Assembly (NCBI GenBank): GCA_944470555.2
Contig: OX104127.1
Location: 145,615,787-145,679,786, forward strand
DNA: 64,000 nt
Direction: 5' to 3'
DNA from: Heterobilharzia americana
Lineage: Eukaryota; Platyhelminthes; Trematoda; Strigeidida; Schistosomatidae
Position 1 is the stretch's first letter. The number at the start of each line of letters is the position of its first letter. The notes below the pieces were generated by a model. The model ran no database searches, was not told the origin of the DNA, and saw only the letters and a program-made list of their open reading frames with translations. Position numbers and translations under genes: made by a program. Shown piece after piece: positions 1-12,599 of the stretch.

Positions 1-1036
1 CCACATGCCAAGTAATTCACAATGGGAAGCTCAGTGATGCCTTTGAAGTGAAGACAGGAGTAAAACAAGGCTGCCTACTATCACCGATCATCTTCCTGAT
101 TGTAGCGGACTGGACTGGATCATGCAACAAACCATGAGGAGGGAGAAGAGGGGGATACGCTGGACCACGGAAAAGGACCTAGAACATTTGGATTTCGCTG
201 ATGACTTGTGTCTAATGTCACACAAACTTGAAGATCTACAGATGAAAACTAAGAAGTTGATAGAAGAGGTAGCGAAGACGAGACTTCAAGTGAATATAAA
301 GGAGACAGAGGTGATGAAGATACCCAACCAACAACAGCATCAACAACAAGCACCAATCACCATGAACGGGAGAAACTTAAAGAAAGTAGCCTCCTTCACC
401 TATCTAGGCAGCACTGTTTCAACAACAGGCGGCAAAGGCACAGACAAGGATGTCAAAGACAGCCAGGATCGGAAAAGCAAGACAGGCCTTCATAAGGCTG
501 AAACCAGTGTGGAGATCTTCTGCACTCAGCATATGGAACAACATCCGGATTGTAAAAACCAATCCAGTCAAGTCAGTGCTTCTGTATGGCTCAGAGACGG
601 CGGGTTACGAAGGGGATTTCCAACAAATTACAGACACTCATCAACAACTGCCTACTCTGGCTCGTTACTGAAGATCAGATGGTTGGAAAGAATTAGCGAC
701 AAGGAACTCTGGGAATGAACGAACCAATAACCCATCGCTCAACAAATATGCACTGGAAGGAAGTAGAGATGGATTGGGCATACACTGAGAAGGCCGGCTG
801 GGGACATCATGCACCAGGCCAGGTCGTCGAGTGGAACCCAGATGGGAAGCGACGAGTTGGACGTTGGAGGCGAGGGTGACATGGAGGAGACCATTCGACG
901 AGGAAATTATAGCTTGTGTACAGTGGTGCAGCAAGGTTCAAAAGTTTGCAGAGAACAGAGTTCACTAGAGACGTGCTAGTGAAGCCCTACGTTCCATTAG
1001 GAACCCAAGGGACAAATAATAATCTAATAATAACTC
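1..1036 (+). mobile_element. RTE-type non-LTR retrotransposon, 3' part (copy A)
   Basis: The 3' third of an RTE-type LINE, entering the window already inside the reverse transcriptase. It runs from RT motif B through the RT C-terminus to a 3' terminus at about 1006-1036, where the sequence AGGAACCCAAGGGACAAAT is followed by AATAATAATCTAATAATAA. The same terminus recurs at 6529-6563, so both copies belong to one family. Short repeat tails of this kind, rather than poly(A), are normal for RTE elements. The family resembles schistosome SR2, but that assignment rests on recognition of the RT style and not on a search. The copy is broken by frameshifts and stops. Confidence 0.85.
3..1010 (+). pseudogene. 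RTE reverse transcriptase, C-terminal part, frameshifted
   Basis: Reverse transcriptase that would copy its own RNA at the target site. Motif B (GVKQGCLLSP) is read in one frame at about 60-90. The reading frame then shifts near 110-120, and the catalytic FADD motif follows at 194-205 (residues 25-28 of the open segment 122-718). Downstream comes YLGSTVSTTGG near 400, the usual RTE motif after the thumb. After the stop at 716-718 the C-terminal region continues in other frames, with residues resembling WNPDGKRRVGR, WRR and finally RNPRDK just before the tail. At least three frame changes make this a pseudogene. The catalytic aspartates survive, so the loss came from frame damage rather than active-site mutation. 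Confidence 0.85.
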
Positions 1037-4000
1037 ACAGAACTCAGAGATACTTCCTGACCCATTCAATGAAGTTGTAGTACTGTCTGTCTTTTAGATT
1101 ACTTTAATATTTTGGAGACTTTTACAACCAGCAGTAAAGCTAGAAGAACCAGATTTAATTTCATTGATTAGATGAAGAGTGAATCGACTCAAAACAAATT
1201 ACTGACAATATGGATATTGTTATTGCTGCCTAATAACTTGTTACAATCGTTTTCCTCTTTCCGATCACGAAATCCTATTTGTAGACATCATCACATACAC
1301 AGAAGTGTCATCTTCCTCTTTCCTCTTTAAAAATCCTGTTACTAGTAATCCATATTCATACTGAAAAACTAAATTTTTTGTAACCATTGTTACCTAGTGA
1401 CTTACTTTCATGCAAAGTAATCCTCTAAATGCATTTTTTTGACTAGATTCTTTTCTGAGGAATAAGTTGTTTTCATTATTTCCATTTTGCCCAACCCATT
1501 TGTCTAGATAATGTATACAGACACTATTCTCTAAATGTTCATCTAATCGAGGTATTTATGCGTGTCAGATTTTAAGAGTCAAATATTCTACTGTCCCTCC
1601 GATGGAGGATTTGTCCCTTTTGATGACTGTACAATTCACGTTTCCCTAAACAACGTTAAATTGGAGATTGTGACGTATATTTTGCAAATATCTGTTCGTA
1701 CTTATGTATCTTTTGTTTATCTTTACCGATGGTGAACCTCCTTAGCTACATGATGCTAAATTCTTGTAGGTTTAAATTTTTCCTACTTTTGTGTTTATAT
1801 ACTTCGTTGTTTGTGAAACTTAAATGAAAATGTAAGTTACAACGTGCCTCTATTCAGTCGTTTATGGACTCTACTGATTAAACTTCGAAACATAACTTCC
1901 GATTAGATCTCAACTTCCCTTCGATTCGTTAGTATCTTACTTTTTGGCTCTGTTGGAAACGACTAATGCTGATCTGTGGTTTTTCACTCCAGTTCGTTGA
2001 AATGTGTTTGATTCGAGATCCACAATATCCAAGGTTTACTTTCACTCTCAACCTACACAATCCCCTAACACATAGTACTGATAGATTGTTTTGTCCATAT
2101 AGTAGTTCATTCACTAGTGGTTATGAGCCTATTAAAAGATTCAAACATGTGTTTAATCATATTCCGTGCTGTCGGTCTTTTGATTTATCCAGGGTTATGT
2201 GTAGCAGGGTGTTAGTCTACTGGTCATCAACATGAAAATCCACCTGAAATGAGTTTGAACGCTGTCATTCTAGGCTGACCGTAAGCTTTTTGCAGATATT
2301 CGATGGTGTATTCAGACAGATTTGCTGCAATTCATCACATGTTATGCATATTTACTGAATATTTTTTCCGTGCTGTTTAGTGTCCACATTTCGTGATTCA
2401 AGCAGCGGTGATATGGCTTCAAAAATCTAGTTTGCGAACATCACATTCTGCATTTTACTGATCACTGAGTTTACGAATTCGACGTCTTTCTAAATGATGG
2501 TATATTTCTATGACCGAGATTAAATTCCTATACCTTTTAATGCACGACCTCTGAAGTGATTATCAGCATTGAAGGAACTTCCCAACAGTTGAGTTGTGTC
2601 ACACAGGGGAGTATTTCTTTGTATCCTTGGTCAAGTAGGAGATTGATTGTTTCCTGTTTTGCCCTCCTGTATTGATTGAAAATGGTTAGTATGAAAAATT
2701 GAGGAGTAGGGAGTCAGACACGTGAATACTGAATGTAAGGTTGAGGAAACCGCTGTATCTGAAGGTATGGATTCATGGGATTTCTGTTTTCACTGGAATT
2801 CAACCGATTTTTGTGTACTTATTAATCATGAATCACAGCACTTCTAAGATTCTTCTCCTACTAATGGATCAGTGCTTCATCTCTCAATTTAGTTTCGTCC
2901 TAATTGTCTCTTTGGTCACCTGAAATGCAGAGCCACTCATCATCACCATTGGTACTCTTCTCACAGCGTATCTGACAGTTTTCCATTTCATAAATATTTC
3001 ATACCACCTGCTGTATTCCTGACACTTACACATGTACAGCTAACTTTCAGTGTCAGTGATGAGCGTATTCCGTGTGAGCTGTCATAATATTTCAGAGTCG
3101 GCATTATCCAAAGTGTTTCGACAGACGCGAAATTATTTGTTTTAAAGTCAGAGATTACGGTTATGTGGTTCGGATGTTGGAAGAGATTGACGTGGTAGGA
3201 TTTTCAAAGCATTGATCATGTGTAGGAGAAGTCACATGTGTGCGTTTGTGCAGCTGTAATTTGGATTCTATTTAACTAAAGTTAACTGAATTAGAGCATT
3301 ACTGCGATTGATGATCCATCAACCGAATTTCTGAAATTAGTCGGTATAAAGTTTCACAGCTAACGATAGATTTCCTTAAATTTACTTAATCCCTTTTGCG
3401 CATTGCTGATAACTTTTTAGACGCCAGTTTCTCTGCTTCTTGAATCAGAAAACAATTTCAGGAAGAAATCTTAGCCTTCTGATTAACCTTTTATCAGTAA
3501 TAAACATTATTGAACATGTCAAAAAATAATGGAATTTTTCGGATGAATTCCTAGTTAGTGATCGAATTTCTGTTTGTAGCGATAACACACTGAAGATTGA
3601 TATGTGTATATTCTTACTTAAATCACAGAGTAAGGAACTGAAGCAGAATTAGAATGTGAAAATGGTTACTAAATGAGATAGTGTTTTGAAATTGTAAGGG
3701 AAGCTGTAGCAAAAGAACTATTCATTAAGGCAACTTAAGGTAAACTACAAACTTTTGTTAAAACAATTGTGGATAAACATCTATAGTAGGTGTTATTCCA
3801 TCAGATGACCATCATCCTCTCCACTCAAAGCTCTCTACGTGTCAGTCATCTGAAAAGACGAGAAGCAAGTACATAAAACTCTATACATGCATTACAAAAT
3901 TTAAAAACTCTACAATACCGTATTCAGCTCGTCTATTGTGTAATGAAGAAAGTAATAGACGTCAACTAACTAATCAACTTCTGTTCTTGAAAGTAAACCA

Positions 4001-4134
4001 ACTGAAGATAAGCATGTTACTTTTTACGTATTATGAATCTAATTGCCAATGTGATGGTCTACCTTAATTAACTGTGCATTTTGAAGAAAGCTGTAGATAC
4101 AGCGAATATTTTTATCTTTTCTTCATGTAATTTC
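1037..4134. other. AT-rich stretch without a recognised gene
   Basis: I see only short, low-complexity open frames of up to 89 codons, with no conserved domain. No tRNA, CRISPR array or tandem array is visible. The base composition is AT-rich, like the flanks of MVP and unlike the GC-richer LINE block at 30-57 kb. It may be old intergenic or intronic DNA containing repeats too decayed to name. Confidence 0.5.
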
Positions 4135-4269
4135 TACTTGTTTCATTTTGCTACGTATATAAATACATTGTCTCTGTCTAACTGCTGCTATACGGTGCAA
4201 TGAGAATTCCGAGGGGAGTATTCTCGAAATATCTTTCAGAATAAACCATTATTATTATTATTATTATTA
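4135..4269 (+). repeat. Possible retroelement 3' end with (ATT)n tail
   Basis: A polyadenylation-like AATAAA at 4240-4245 is followed directly by about seven ATT units at 4248-4269. A hexamer followed by a short trinucleotide tail is how CR1/RTE-type LINE or SINE copies often end. No coding sequence is recognisable upstream, so the parent element cannot be named and the left boundary is a guess. A plain microsatellite is the alternative. Confidence 0.35.
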
Positions 4270-6087
4270 ACTCCTTTTGTACACATAAGTTCGGTTTCAA
4301 TCAATGAATTGCTGGTGCTTCCGAATGATATAGCAATCTACTACTTCCTTGTCTAATGATTATCTTGAAAGATGTATTGAGTCGCATGCATGTTTTCACT
4401 AACAGTATTTATGTATTTACCTGTACTTTCAGTAACAATTTTGCTAGAAGAACTGATAGGGTTCTTACTAGCCGAATCTAGGAGCACGTAGCAAAATTTT
4501 GTCACTATGAGGTAGAGAGCTACCAAACAATGTCATGGGTAAACATATCCTCAATACAGGTCATACCTTTGATTCAGACACAGCTTTGAAGGTAGTCAGT
4601 CGACAAATAAATATTAGATTACTACGTCATTCAGAAACTGCAATAATCCATCAACTAAAACAGAACTTTTATATACAAATACCACCTTAGAGGGCTTGAA
4701 TTCGAAGTTATTTTGCGATAAACTAAAGATAAGGGACACTGTACAGCATCTGTTCGCACTTAACACATACATTTAAAAACTTTAATTCCTCTATTTTTCA
4801 ATATTAGTCATCATCTACCCACTGAGCAAGTAGCAAACTACCACAATATTCAACCTTATAAGTGTCTTATTTCTTTTTCTTCAAGAAAATATTATAATAA
4901 TTACCACCGCTAATCTGGTCCTTTTAACATCTTCAACATACGCCTAAAAAACCCCACATTTTTAATTCAGCAACTTGTCAAGTGATATGTTACTATGAGA
5001 ATCCTAGCTACTTTTACTTACATTCACACAACTAGATTTATTATGTTAGATTGCATATTCTGTGAGTTCTAATCTCCTGAATGTATTTGTTTACACTTTC
5101 TACTTGATCGTCAAATCTCAATAGTTACTCAGTGGTTTATCCCTAAACCAACAAGTCTTTATTATTTGTCTTCCCATCTATATCAGCGCTGTCAACAAGG
5201 CTCATCGGTAATCAGATGTAACTTATTTTTCACTTTCATAATAACTTCTACTTTAAGGATGTTCACATGCATTTAACCCTCCACATTATATAACTTTCAT
5301 GACTTTTTCATTTTACAGTGATTCAAAAGTATGTAGAACTTCAATGTATCTTATTTTGCTTCATCTGATCGACAATACTTGTGGCCGACTATGCATAACA
5401 TATACCTGATTTCACCTGAAAAATGGCGTACTCCTGATTCGGATGTAAATGTATTCTCATTCGAATCATTCAGACAATATTGAACAATAATGTATGAAGT
5501 ACTGGGATACACGCTGAAACTTTTAAAAAACCTCCTAGGTGACCTAAGTAATGCCAGTTACTACATCTGACCTGCATCTTGTGCACATAATTATAGGTTC
5601 CCTGATACCATTAGTACTCAGTCCTTCGTTTCTCTTCTGTTACACTCTTGCAGCCAAAATGCCTCCACAGAACCCTTTGCTCGGGATCATGTTCCCTTTC
5701 CCTCAAACATCTAACACCTAGACTTTAGGTTACAGCGGTGCGTTAACTTTAACTCTTAGTGAACTTCTAAATCGTCAGTTATCGATATATCCACTTCACT
5801 CTCCTAATTTTAACCATCAAACCAACTCTTCAGCCACACATTAAGAAAACACTAGCAATAGTCTGGAAAACTATTCTTTATGAGAATACCAGCCAACTCC
5901 ATTTTTATATACCAAATTTCTTCGATCTGAATCCTTTTTGGATACAAATTGCTCTTTGTTTATTAGCTTATCAGATCCTCATGCAAACTGTGCTTCCCGC
6001 TTACACTTATTCTAATTAATGCCCGATCGACTAACATCGGCATTTTTATGTGCATTCTATCCAAATTTCTAACACTAATGTTAAGTA
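4270..6087. other. AT-rich stretch without a recognised gene
   Basis: No open frame above 60 codons on either strand and no motif I recognise. It ends where the second RTE copy begins. Confidence 0.5.
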
Positions 6088-6563
6088 AGTCAGTACTTCT
6101 GTGTGATGGTTGAGAGACTTGGCGCGTTACGAGAAGCATTTCCAACAAACTACAGACATTCATCAACAGCTGCCGCCTACGCTCACTCGATACTGAAAGT
6201 CGATCAGATGGCCACAAAGAATAAGCAACAAGGAACTGACTCCGGGAACGAATCAACCAAGAACCTTTCGCCCAACAAATATGCAGAAGTAAGTGGAGAT
6301 GGACTGGGCATACACCAAGAAGATCATTCAGAGACATCACACGCCAGGCCAGTCTGTCTAGTGAAACCCTTAGGGGAAACGACTAGTTGGGCATCCGAGG
6401 CGAGAATGACATGAAGAAGATGGTATGAGGAAGAAATAAAAGGTTGCGGGCGGTGGTGGAGCCAGGTTGAAAAGACTGTAGAGAAGACAGTGAAATGGCG
6501 ACGTGTTACTGAAGCCCTATGTTCGACTAGGAACCCAAGGGACAAATAATAATAGTAAAATAA
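6088..6563 (+). mobile_element. RTE-type LINE, 5'-truncated 3' fragment (copy B)
   Basis: A second copy of the family at 1-1036, covering only the last part of the RT C-terminus and the 3' end. It begins in the SVLLCDG-like segment that follows the thumb. It then shows the same ERINQEP, KWRWTGHT and ALCS/RNQGT-like region and the same terminal sequence AGGAACCCAAGGGACAAAT plus AATAATAATAG at 6529-6563. The abrupt 5' start fits incomplete reverse transcription. Stops in the RT remnant (for example near 6360) show it is dead. The two copies lie about 5 kb apart in the same orientation. Confidence 0.85.
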
Positions 6564-6869
6564 TCCTATATTTCTGCAACCTGTTCATGTTAATGATAGC
6601 TGAGATACAGCTACCAGTTTATTGAGATTATAGGTTAATAACTTTTACCTGCTAAAATTATTTAGAAAGCAAAGAGGAATTGATTAAGGAGGTGGCAGTA
6701 TTATTTCTGTAAAGAGGTTGTATGATCTATGTTATGTATGCATTTAGAACTGCTAGTACCCGACTGTGTATGTGTCATCCCTTATACCTCAGACCATACT
6801 AAGTTGCTGATAAGCTGTGCATAATGTTCACCTAAATCCTATGGCTTGTCAAAACTTGTTTCTCCCCTA

Positions 6870-8110
6870 GATTTAACATTAAAATTATAGCGGGCAATTT
6901 TAATATGCATTCAGTGAGATCCTTTTAACCGCCTAAAAATAACTATTATATTGCAGATGAAGTAGACAGATATCGCTACGACGTTCATTCAATTTTTCAT
7001 ATAGTACGAGTAAGTGGTTGTCTCCCGACAAAAGTAATAAGGAACTTCTCTAAGGCTAATTGGGACTTTACTGCTTCTAATTTTCTGTCAGGATTAAAAT
7101 AAGTCATCATTAACTGGTATTTACGCCATACTTGATCATTTGTATTCCAACCCATCAGCCTGTTTCAATCATTTGATATCACGTTACACATTTAAACCCC
7201 GTATACAACCCCTAAGGTTGAATTACACAAAGAAATAAAGCATATTAGAAATCGAATAATTCTTCCTCTCCAATTAACATCTTTGATATTTATGATAATA
7301 TTTTGGATGTCACTGTTAAAACATTCTGCTAAGAAATGTTAACGGCACTCAAAAGTAAATACAATCCCAGGACTTTGTGAAAACTTCTCAAAACAAACTG
7401 AGATGAGATGAACACAGTACCCAGATGTCAGAAAATTTCAAATTATATAAGATCTGACTCTTTTCAACCGTCATTTCTAAAACGATGTATATGAGGTATT
7501 CCTCTTCTCTGAAAGTATTCTGGATCAACAGCTGGAAAATATTCTAATGCTACAGAACTGAAGCACATTATACCTCATTCTAGAACAGGTTGTAAGTCTG
7601 ATATAAGAAGGTGAAGACCCATATGTATTACTTCTGTTTTTTCCATGACACTGGAACAAAGAATAAGTGACAAGGTTTATGACTTCCTATAAACTGAAAA
7701 CTTGATAGCTTTATTGCAGTAAAACTTTATCAAATTTAGATCCTGTATGACCTGCCACCTAGAATTATTTCATAACGTTATCCACCTAAAGGATGCAAGA
7801 TTTACGGTATTAGTTTAATACATCAACCTTGGAAAGTCATTTGATAAGATTGATGGAAGTTCGCTTCTAACTCAACTGCAGGCATACAGCATTACAGAGA
7901 TCTTCCTTCAGTAGTCTAACTTCTTCCGAAATGGTCACTTTCATACTATGGAAGTTAGTAACAATCCATAATGCACCAGCGGCGTTATCCATAGGAATAA
8001 GTTGAGGCCCTTCTTGTTTCAAACGTATATTATCGACACCTGCAAATTCACTGCCTATGAAAAACCTTTGAGAACTGTTTACTACTCGTTCATCAATGGT
8101 TTAAGTCTTA
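6870..8110 (+). mobile_element. Ancient CR1-type LINE relic (endonuclease and RT)
   Basis: A badly decayed non-LTR element visible only by motif. At 6881-6907 the translation KIIAGNFNM matches the endonuclease core (consensus AGDFNMP) with the catalytic D changed to N. At about 7815-8090 one frame reads NLGKSFDKIDGSSLL, then SNFFRNGHFHTMEVSNN, then a SGVIHRNKLRPFLF segment. These correspond to the CR1 RT motifs DLSKAFDxVDH, the following spacer, and SGVxQGSVLGPLLF. Two in-frame stops interrupt it. No YADD box is readable. The 300 bases before it (6564-6869) hold nothing recognisable. This is probably the oldest insertion in the window. Confidence 0.6.
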
Positions 8111-9720
8111 TTTTAATCAATATGCAATAAGGCACTAGTAACATCGATTAATGGTGGGTGTATTAAGCGAGAAACGTGAATTAACAAGGATAAGTGTGTT
8201 CCGCTCTGTTTAACTCGTTTTCTAAGTAGTCTATACATTACAATTTACAATGTGACTCCACTTCATTTCCTTTCGTTGGTAGTTATTGAGCATATACATT
8301 CCCTTGAATTCGGGTCTTTTGACTAGTTAATACCTTGGCTTTTCAAGAGCAAGAAGTTGGTTGGATTCAAATTTCACAACTTTGGCACCGAATACAAATC
8401 ATCCATACTCCCATTACTTCAATGTCATATTTTCATTCTAGATAGCATCCTACTCAAAGATCAACTCAGAATAGAAGCCATCTATGGGGAGGTTTAAGAG
8501 AAGGATTTCGACGCCGAACCCGATGGTTTCTTACAACTGTCATTGTGTCACCTTGGTTTCGACTTCTCAGGCTAAGCTTCACCTACATATTTCGACACCA
8601 TGAAAGAATAGCTTACTTCTGAATCATTACTATTTCTTTTTTAATTACAACATATTACAACCTACGCAATCGTCGCACTAAACGTCGCTCTAATCCCTTC
8701 ATTGTTAAATACAGACAAACATGGGATCTTGTAAGCCTGGATTACTTTGTATTCATTAGGGGTTGCTCAGCACATGTACGTACCAAGTACTAGCCTTAAA
8801 TATCCTGACTCTATATGACTGCCCAAATATCCAGCGCAAAACAGTCTAATCCTCTCTCATTCCATTTACATCTGAAATGGGCAAGCTTCAAACTTTACAG
8901 ATACCATCAGTCAATGTAATACCAGTCCTAATAGGCAACCTAGACTAATCACAGTACCGGGAATTCGATTCAATATCCAAGCCAGAAGATGCAAGAATGA
9001 TACGAAGCAACACATGAAAATCATACCATCACATAACCACACTGAGAAAAATGCCAAGCATTACTTCGCATCCCATCCCATCACCAAACAACATTGTTAC
9101 CATCCAGTCAATTGAGATTTCTTAGCATCTCATCTATCTTTAGTGCTAGCACATCATGACCAGTACCTAAGAAGTCACGATTATTAGATGATGGACCCAA
9201 TAGTAGATACAAATCGTGTAGTTTGCCTCATTCATATGTATCAGATCATAGGTTTTAAATCACTGGAAGACAAATTTGGAGTTGATCTCCCAACAACAAA
9301 AAAGGGATATAATATTGTCTGTGACCACAATAAGTGAAGCAACCATCAGGAAAGTATGCCACAAATCTATTGGTCTCTACCACTTCCTAAGATCAGGATA
9401 TTTTGGACCGCCTTGAAATGCAACACCAGCAGTATCAAATATGGTTTTAATGCCCTCATGTCATCTGCAACTGGTATCTCGTTGTCACCATGCACTACTG
9501 GTGATGCTACGAATCATATCACTATTACCAAGGTATACGCAACAGTGTCAATAAGTATGAACAGAACTGTGGCTACCACCTTTAAACACCGGGATCTTAT
9601 TGGGGAAATTTGCAAGCATAACCCTGACTCACTCTCATTCTGCCTGAATAACACCTGCTCTTTGCGCAAAAAATAATAGAAACCATACTATTGTCCTTGG
9701 TATGCAATCAGTCTGTGATA
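8111..9720. other. Unassigned stretch with one 106-codon open frame
   Basis: No family is recognisable. The longest frame, 9356-9676 plus, starts MPQIYWSLPLPKIRIF and has no domain I can name. Since the gypsy LTR end begins immediately afterwards, part of this stretch could be LTR U3 sequence, but no second copy is present to prove it. Confidence 0.4.
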
Positions 9721-9725
9721 ATGGA

Positions 9726-9797
9726 TACACTATCTGACGCAGGTGAATCAGCATTGTCGGGAATAATAAACAGGAGGTAGTGTATTTGGAGTCAAAT
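9726..9797 (+). repeat. 5' LTR terminal segment of the gypsy element
   Basis: The segment beginning CTGACGCAGGTGAATCAGCA and containing AATAATAAACAGG recurs at 22357-22455, far outside the element. It is followed at once by the primer binding site, which places it at the LTR end. Relative to the 22-kb copy it lacks about 17 bases, including a TATATAA-like sequence. The left LTR boundary is not defined. Confidence 0.65.
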
Positions 9798-9800
9798 ATC

Positions 9801-9815
9801 AGAGCCCGACGTGAT
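9801..9815 (+). promoter_or_regulatory. tRNA-Trp primer binding site remnant
   Basis: The 11 bases CCCGACGTGAT at 9805-9815 match the complement of the 3' part of animal tRNA-Trp (TGGTGACCCCGACGTGAT). The seven bases before them have drifted. The site lies directly after the LTR-end repeat and before gag, as expected for minus-strand priming. It is the specific primer used by CsRn1-type elements. Confidence 0.7.
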
Positions 9816-10071
9816 TAAACTCTCGCCAGTTTTACTGGTGGATACTATTATTGTTTTCAATTGCGTACTGCAACCACAGTCACTAATAACTGTACACAAT
9901 ACGGACATATATACTGAGAATATCTCTATCTGCTTTGTGGTAGGCATTAACATACCAGTTTATTGTATTTTTCCTACTCTTGTTATTTTAAGTTCTTAAC
10001 ATTGCATTTTTGCTGTACCAGTACTGATATCTTTAAACTCTCATAATCAGGACTTTTCGAATTTACGGTCC

Positions 10072-10794
10072 GTGGGTGTCATTAATCTTCCTATGTCTTC
10101 TTTTAAGTTTAATGACCCGCAATTGTGGTTTGTCTGTCTGCAGCATTTCTTCATGGACAATCATATAACTTCACAAAACACAGAGTTCGGATATACAAGT
10201 TCTGTATCATCTGAAGAAGTGGCTGAACAAGTAAAGGAGACGCTATTGAAGCCCCACCCAGACATACTTCATGATGTGTTGAAGTGAGAAGTGATGAAAG
10301 TTACTTCGTTATTTGACCAGAAAGCCGTCGATCAACTTCTAAACAGCGTATGCCCTGGTGAGAGACTACCTTCACAACTTAAGCGACATATGCAAAGTCT
10401 GTTGGAAGATAAAAACGTAGACAACGGTCCATTCTACCAGCTTTGGCTACGAAGACTTCTCTTATGTATTCAGCAGATATTACCTGTTGGAAATGTGGAC
10501 ACTGACATTGACAGGTTGGCTGACATCACTGACCGTATGTACGAAAGGTTGCATAAAAAGGTTAGAAGTATTGCTGAGCCAACGCAAAATGATAGAGTGG
10601 CTGCTTTAGAGAGGAAGATAGACATACTTACAGGACAAATGACGACTTTGCAGTTACATCGACGGTCACTAAAGTTCTATAGAAGCAGATCCCACAGTTG
10701 TGATAAGACCACGAGTAGAACTGCTTCGAAAAGTAGCACGTGCTGGTATCACGAGAAGTTTGGCAATAAAGCACATAGTTGTTTGTTACCATGA
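10072..10794 (+). pseudogene. gag: gag polyprotein, one internal stop
   Basis: Structural protein that would build the particle. The N-terminal part (10072-10287) has the FNDPQLWFVCLQHFF and VAEQVKETLLKPHPD segments typical of gypsy capsids. It ends in a TGA and resumes in the same frame at 10291, so a single stop breaks it. The second part has the RLPSQLKRHMQSLL and RLADITDRMYERLHK segments of the capsid C-terminus. It ends in the knuckle CWYHEKFGNKAHSC at 10741-10782, immediately followed by a stop where the last cysteine would be expected. Translation start is uncertain because the ATG upstream of FNDPQ is not unique. Confidence 0.8.
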
Positions 10795-10839
10795 GATTTT
10801 AAAACCTTTTTGTTGGGAAACGGATAGGCGATCAGTAAT

Positions 10840-12560
10840 GACTGCTGTCGCCGACGTACAACAACACAGTCGTTTGTTTCGGGTGATGGATAGGAAGACT
10901 GGAAGGAAGTTTCTGGTTGATACTGGGGCAAAAGTGAGCGTGGTCCCACCTACGCCTTCCGAAATACACTATCCCAACCCGACCTTGGTACAAAAAGTGG
11001 CAAACAGATGCACTATTAGCACACATTGAACAAGAATTTTGATCCTAGACACTGGTTTCCATACACCATTCTAGTGAGAATTTGTCATTGCTGATATATC
11101 GTCGCCTACCATCGGCATGGATTTCCTACAACACTATGAACTAGTGGTCGACTTTAGTCGCCATAGACTAGTTAGCCGTAACAGTCAATTTCCTATCGTG
11201 GGTATCGTCAAGGAGACAAAAACAATAAACCTAGTCGTAGTTCCAATAAGTAGCACTCCCGAGTACGATATCCTTTTGCGAGGATTTCCAAAGCTCGCAC
11301 AAACGGATCTCATGAAGTCCTTTCCAAGACACGATGAAGCACCATATTTTTACAAAAGGTCCTCTAGTCTCATCAAAACCTCGATGGTTAGATCTTAAAA
11401 AGCTGCAGATAGCCAAATAGGAATTTGATAAACTTCTAACATTGGGAATTATACGCCCTTTTGAAGAGCCCGTGGTCATCACTCCTGCATATGGTACCTA
11501 AGAAAGTATCAGGTGAAATATGGCCCTGCGGTGATTATCGAGCGTTGAATAAGCGTACGGTCCCTGATAAGTATCCAATTCCTTACATACACGATTTTAT
11601 GAACTCTATGACAAAAGTAAGTATTTTTTCCAAGGTTGACCTTGTGCGAGCTTACTACCATATTCCCGTGCAACCCAATGATGCTCCCAAGACGGCCATC
11701 ACTACTCTCTTCGGATTATTGGAACTTATTTGTATGCCGTTTGGTTTGACCAAATGCTGCTCAAACACTCCAAAGACATATAGATAAGGTACTTCATGGC
11801 TTACCTTTTGTCAGTACATACATAGATGACTTAATAGCAGGTAGAGCATCTGAAACAGAGCACCTGCAACATCTTAGGAGGCTTTTCGAACGACTGCGTG
11901 ATTACGGAATTACAATCAATCCACAGAAGCGCGAATTTGGCGAAGAATCCCCGCAGTTTTCGGGTCACATTATTAATGCCAACAGTGTTAAACCGGTTTA
12001 GAAAGAAATAGATGCAATTTGAGAATATTGTGTTCCAAACTCGTTTCGAAAGCTGCGAAGATTTCTCAGGTTAATAAACTTCTATCAACATTTCATACCT
12101 AAATGTGCTGAAGTAGCCCAACCGCTGACAGATTTGTTACAAGGACTAGCTAAAGCGTTCCACATGACCCAAGTAGCCCATGATGCTTTTGGCAAACTGA
12201 AGCTGGCTCTAGGTTTTGTAACTCTTCTCTCTCGTCGTGATTCGGAAGCACCGCTAGAAATCATGACAGACGCTTCAAATGTTGCAGTAGGCACAGTACT
12301 ACAGCAGTTTGTCCACGATCAGTGGGAACTATTATTTTTCTTCTTGAAGCGGCTTAATGCTTCTCAGTCGCGATACAGTACATTTGGCAGAGAGTTAGTT
12401 GAGATTTACTTAGCTACCAAGCACTTCAGATATATGCTCGAAGAATATACCTTTATACTATTTACCAACCGTAAGTCATTCACAAAACCAAAGTTTCAGG
12501 CGACAGATGAGGACTTAAAACACTTGAAAGGCAATGTGAACACCTCATTAGGTCTTAGAG
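10840..12560 (+). pseudogene. pol: pol: protease, reverse transcriptase, RNase H
   Basis: Protease: FLVDTGAKVSVVPPT with catalytic DTGA at 10919-10930, and IGMDFLQHYELVVDF near 11110. [25 protein letters not shown] near 11530, [14 protein letters not shown] near 11630, FGLTKC near 11740, and the catalytic YIDD at 11819-11830 in a shifted frame. RNase H: PLEIMTDASNVAVGTVLQQF near 12250 (first catalytic D), then YSTFGRELVEIYLATKHFRYMLE near 12380. Stops near 11028, 11396, 11787 and 12000 and several frame shifts break it. Key residues of RT and protease are unmutated, so decay is mostly by frame damage. Confidence 0.9.
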
Positions 12561-12599
12561 AAGTGGTGCTTGGTGACTCTCGATCCATCACCTGTGATG

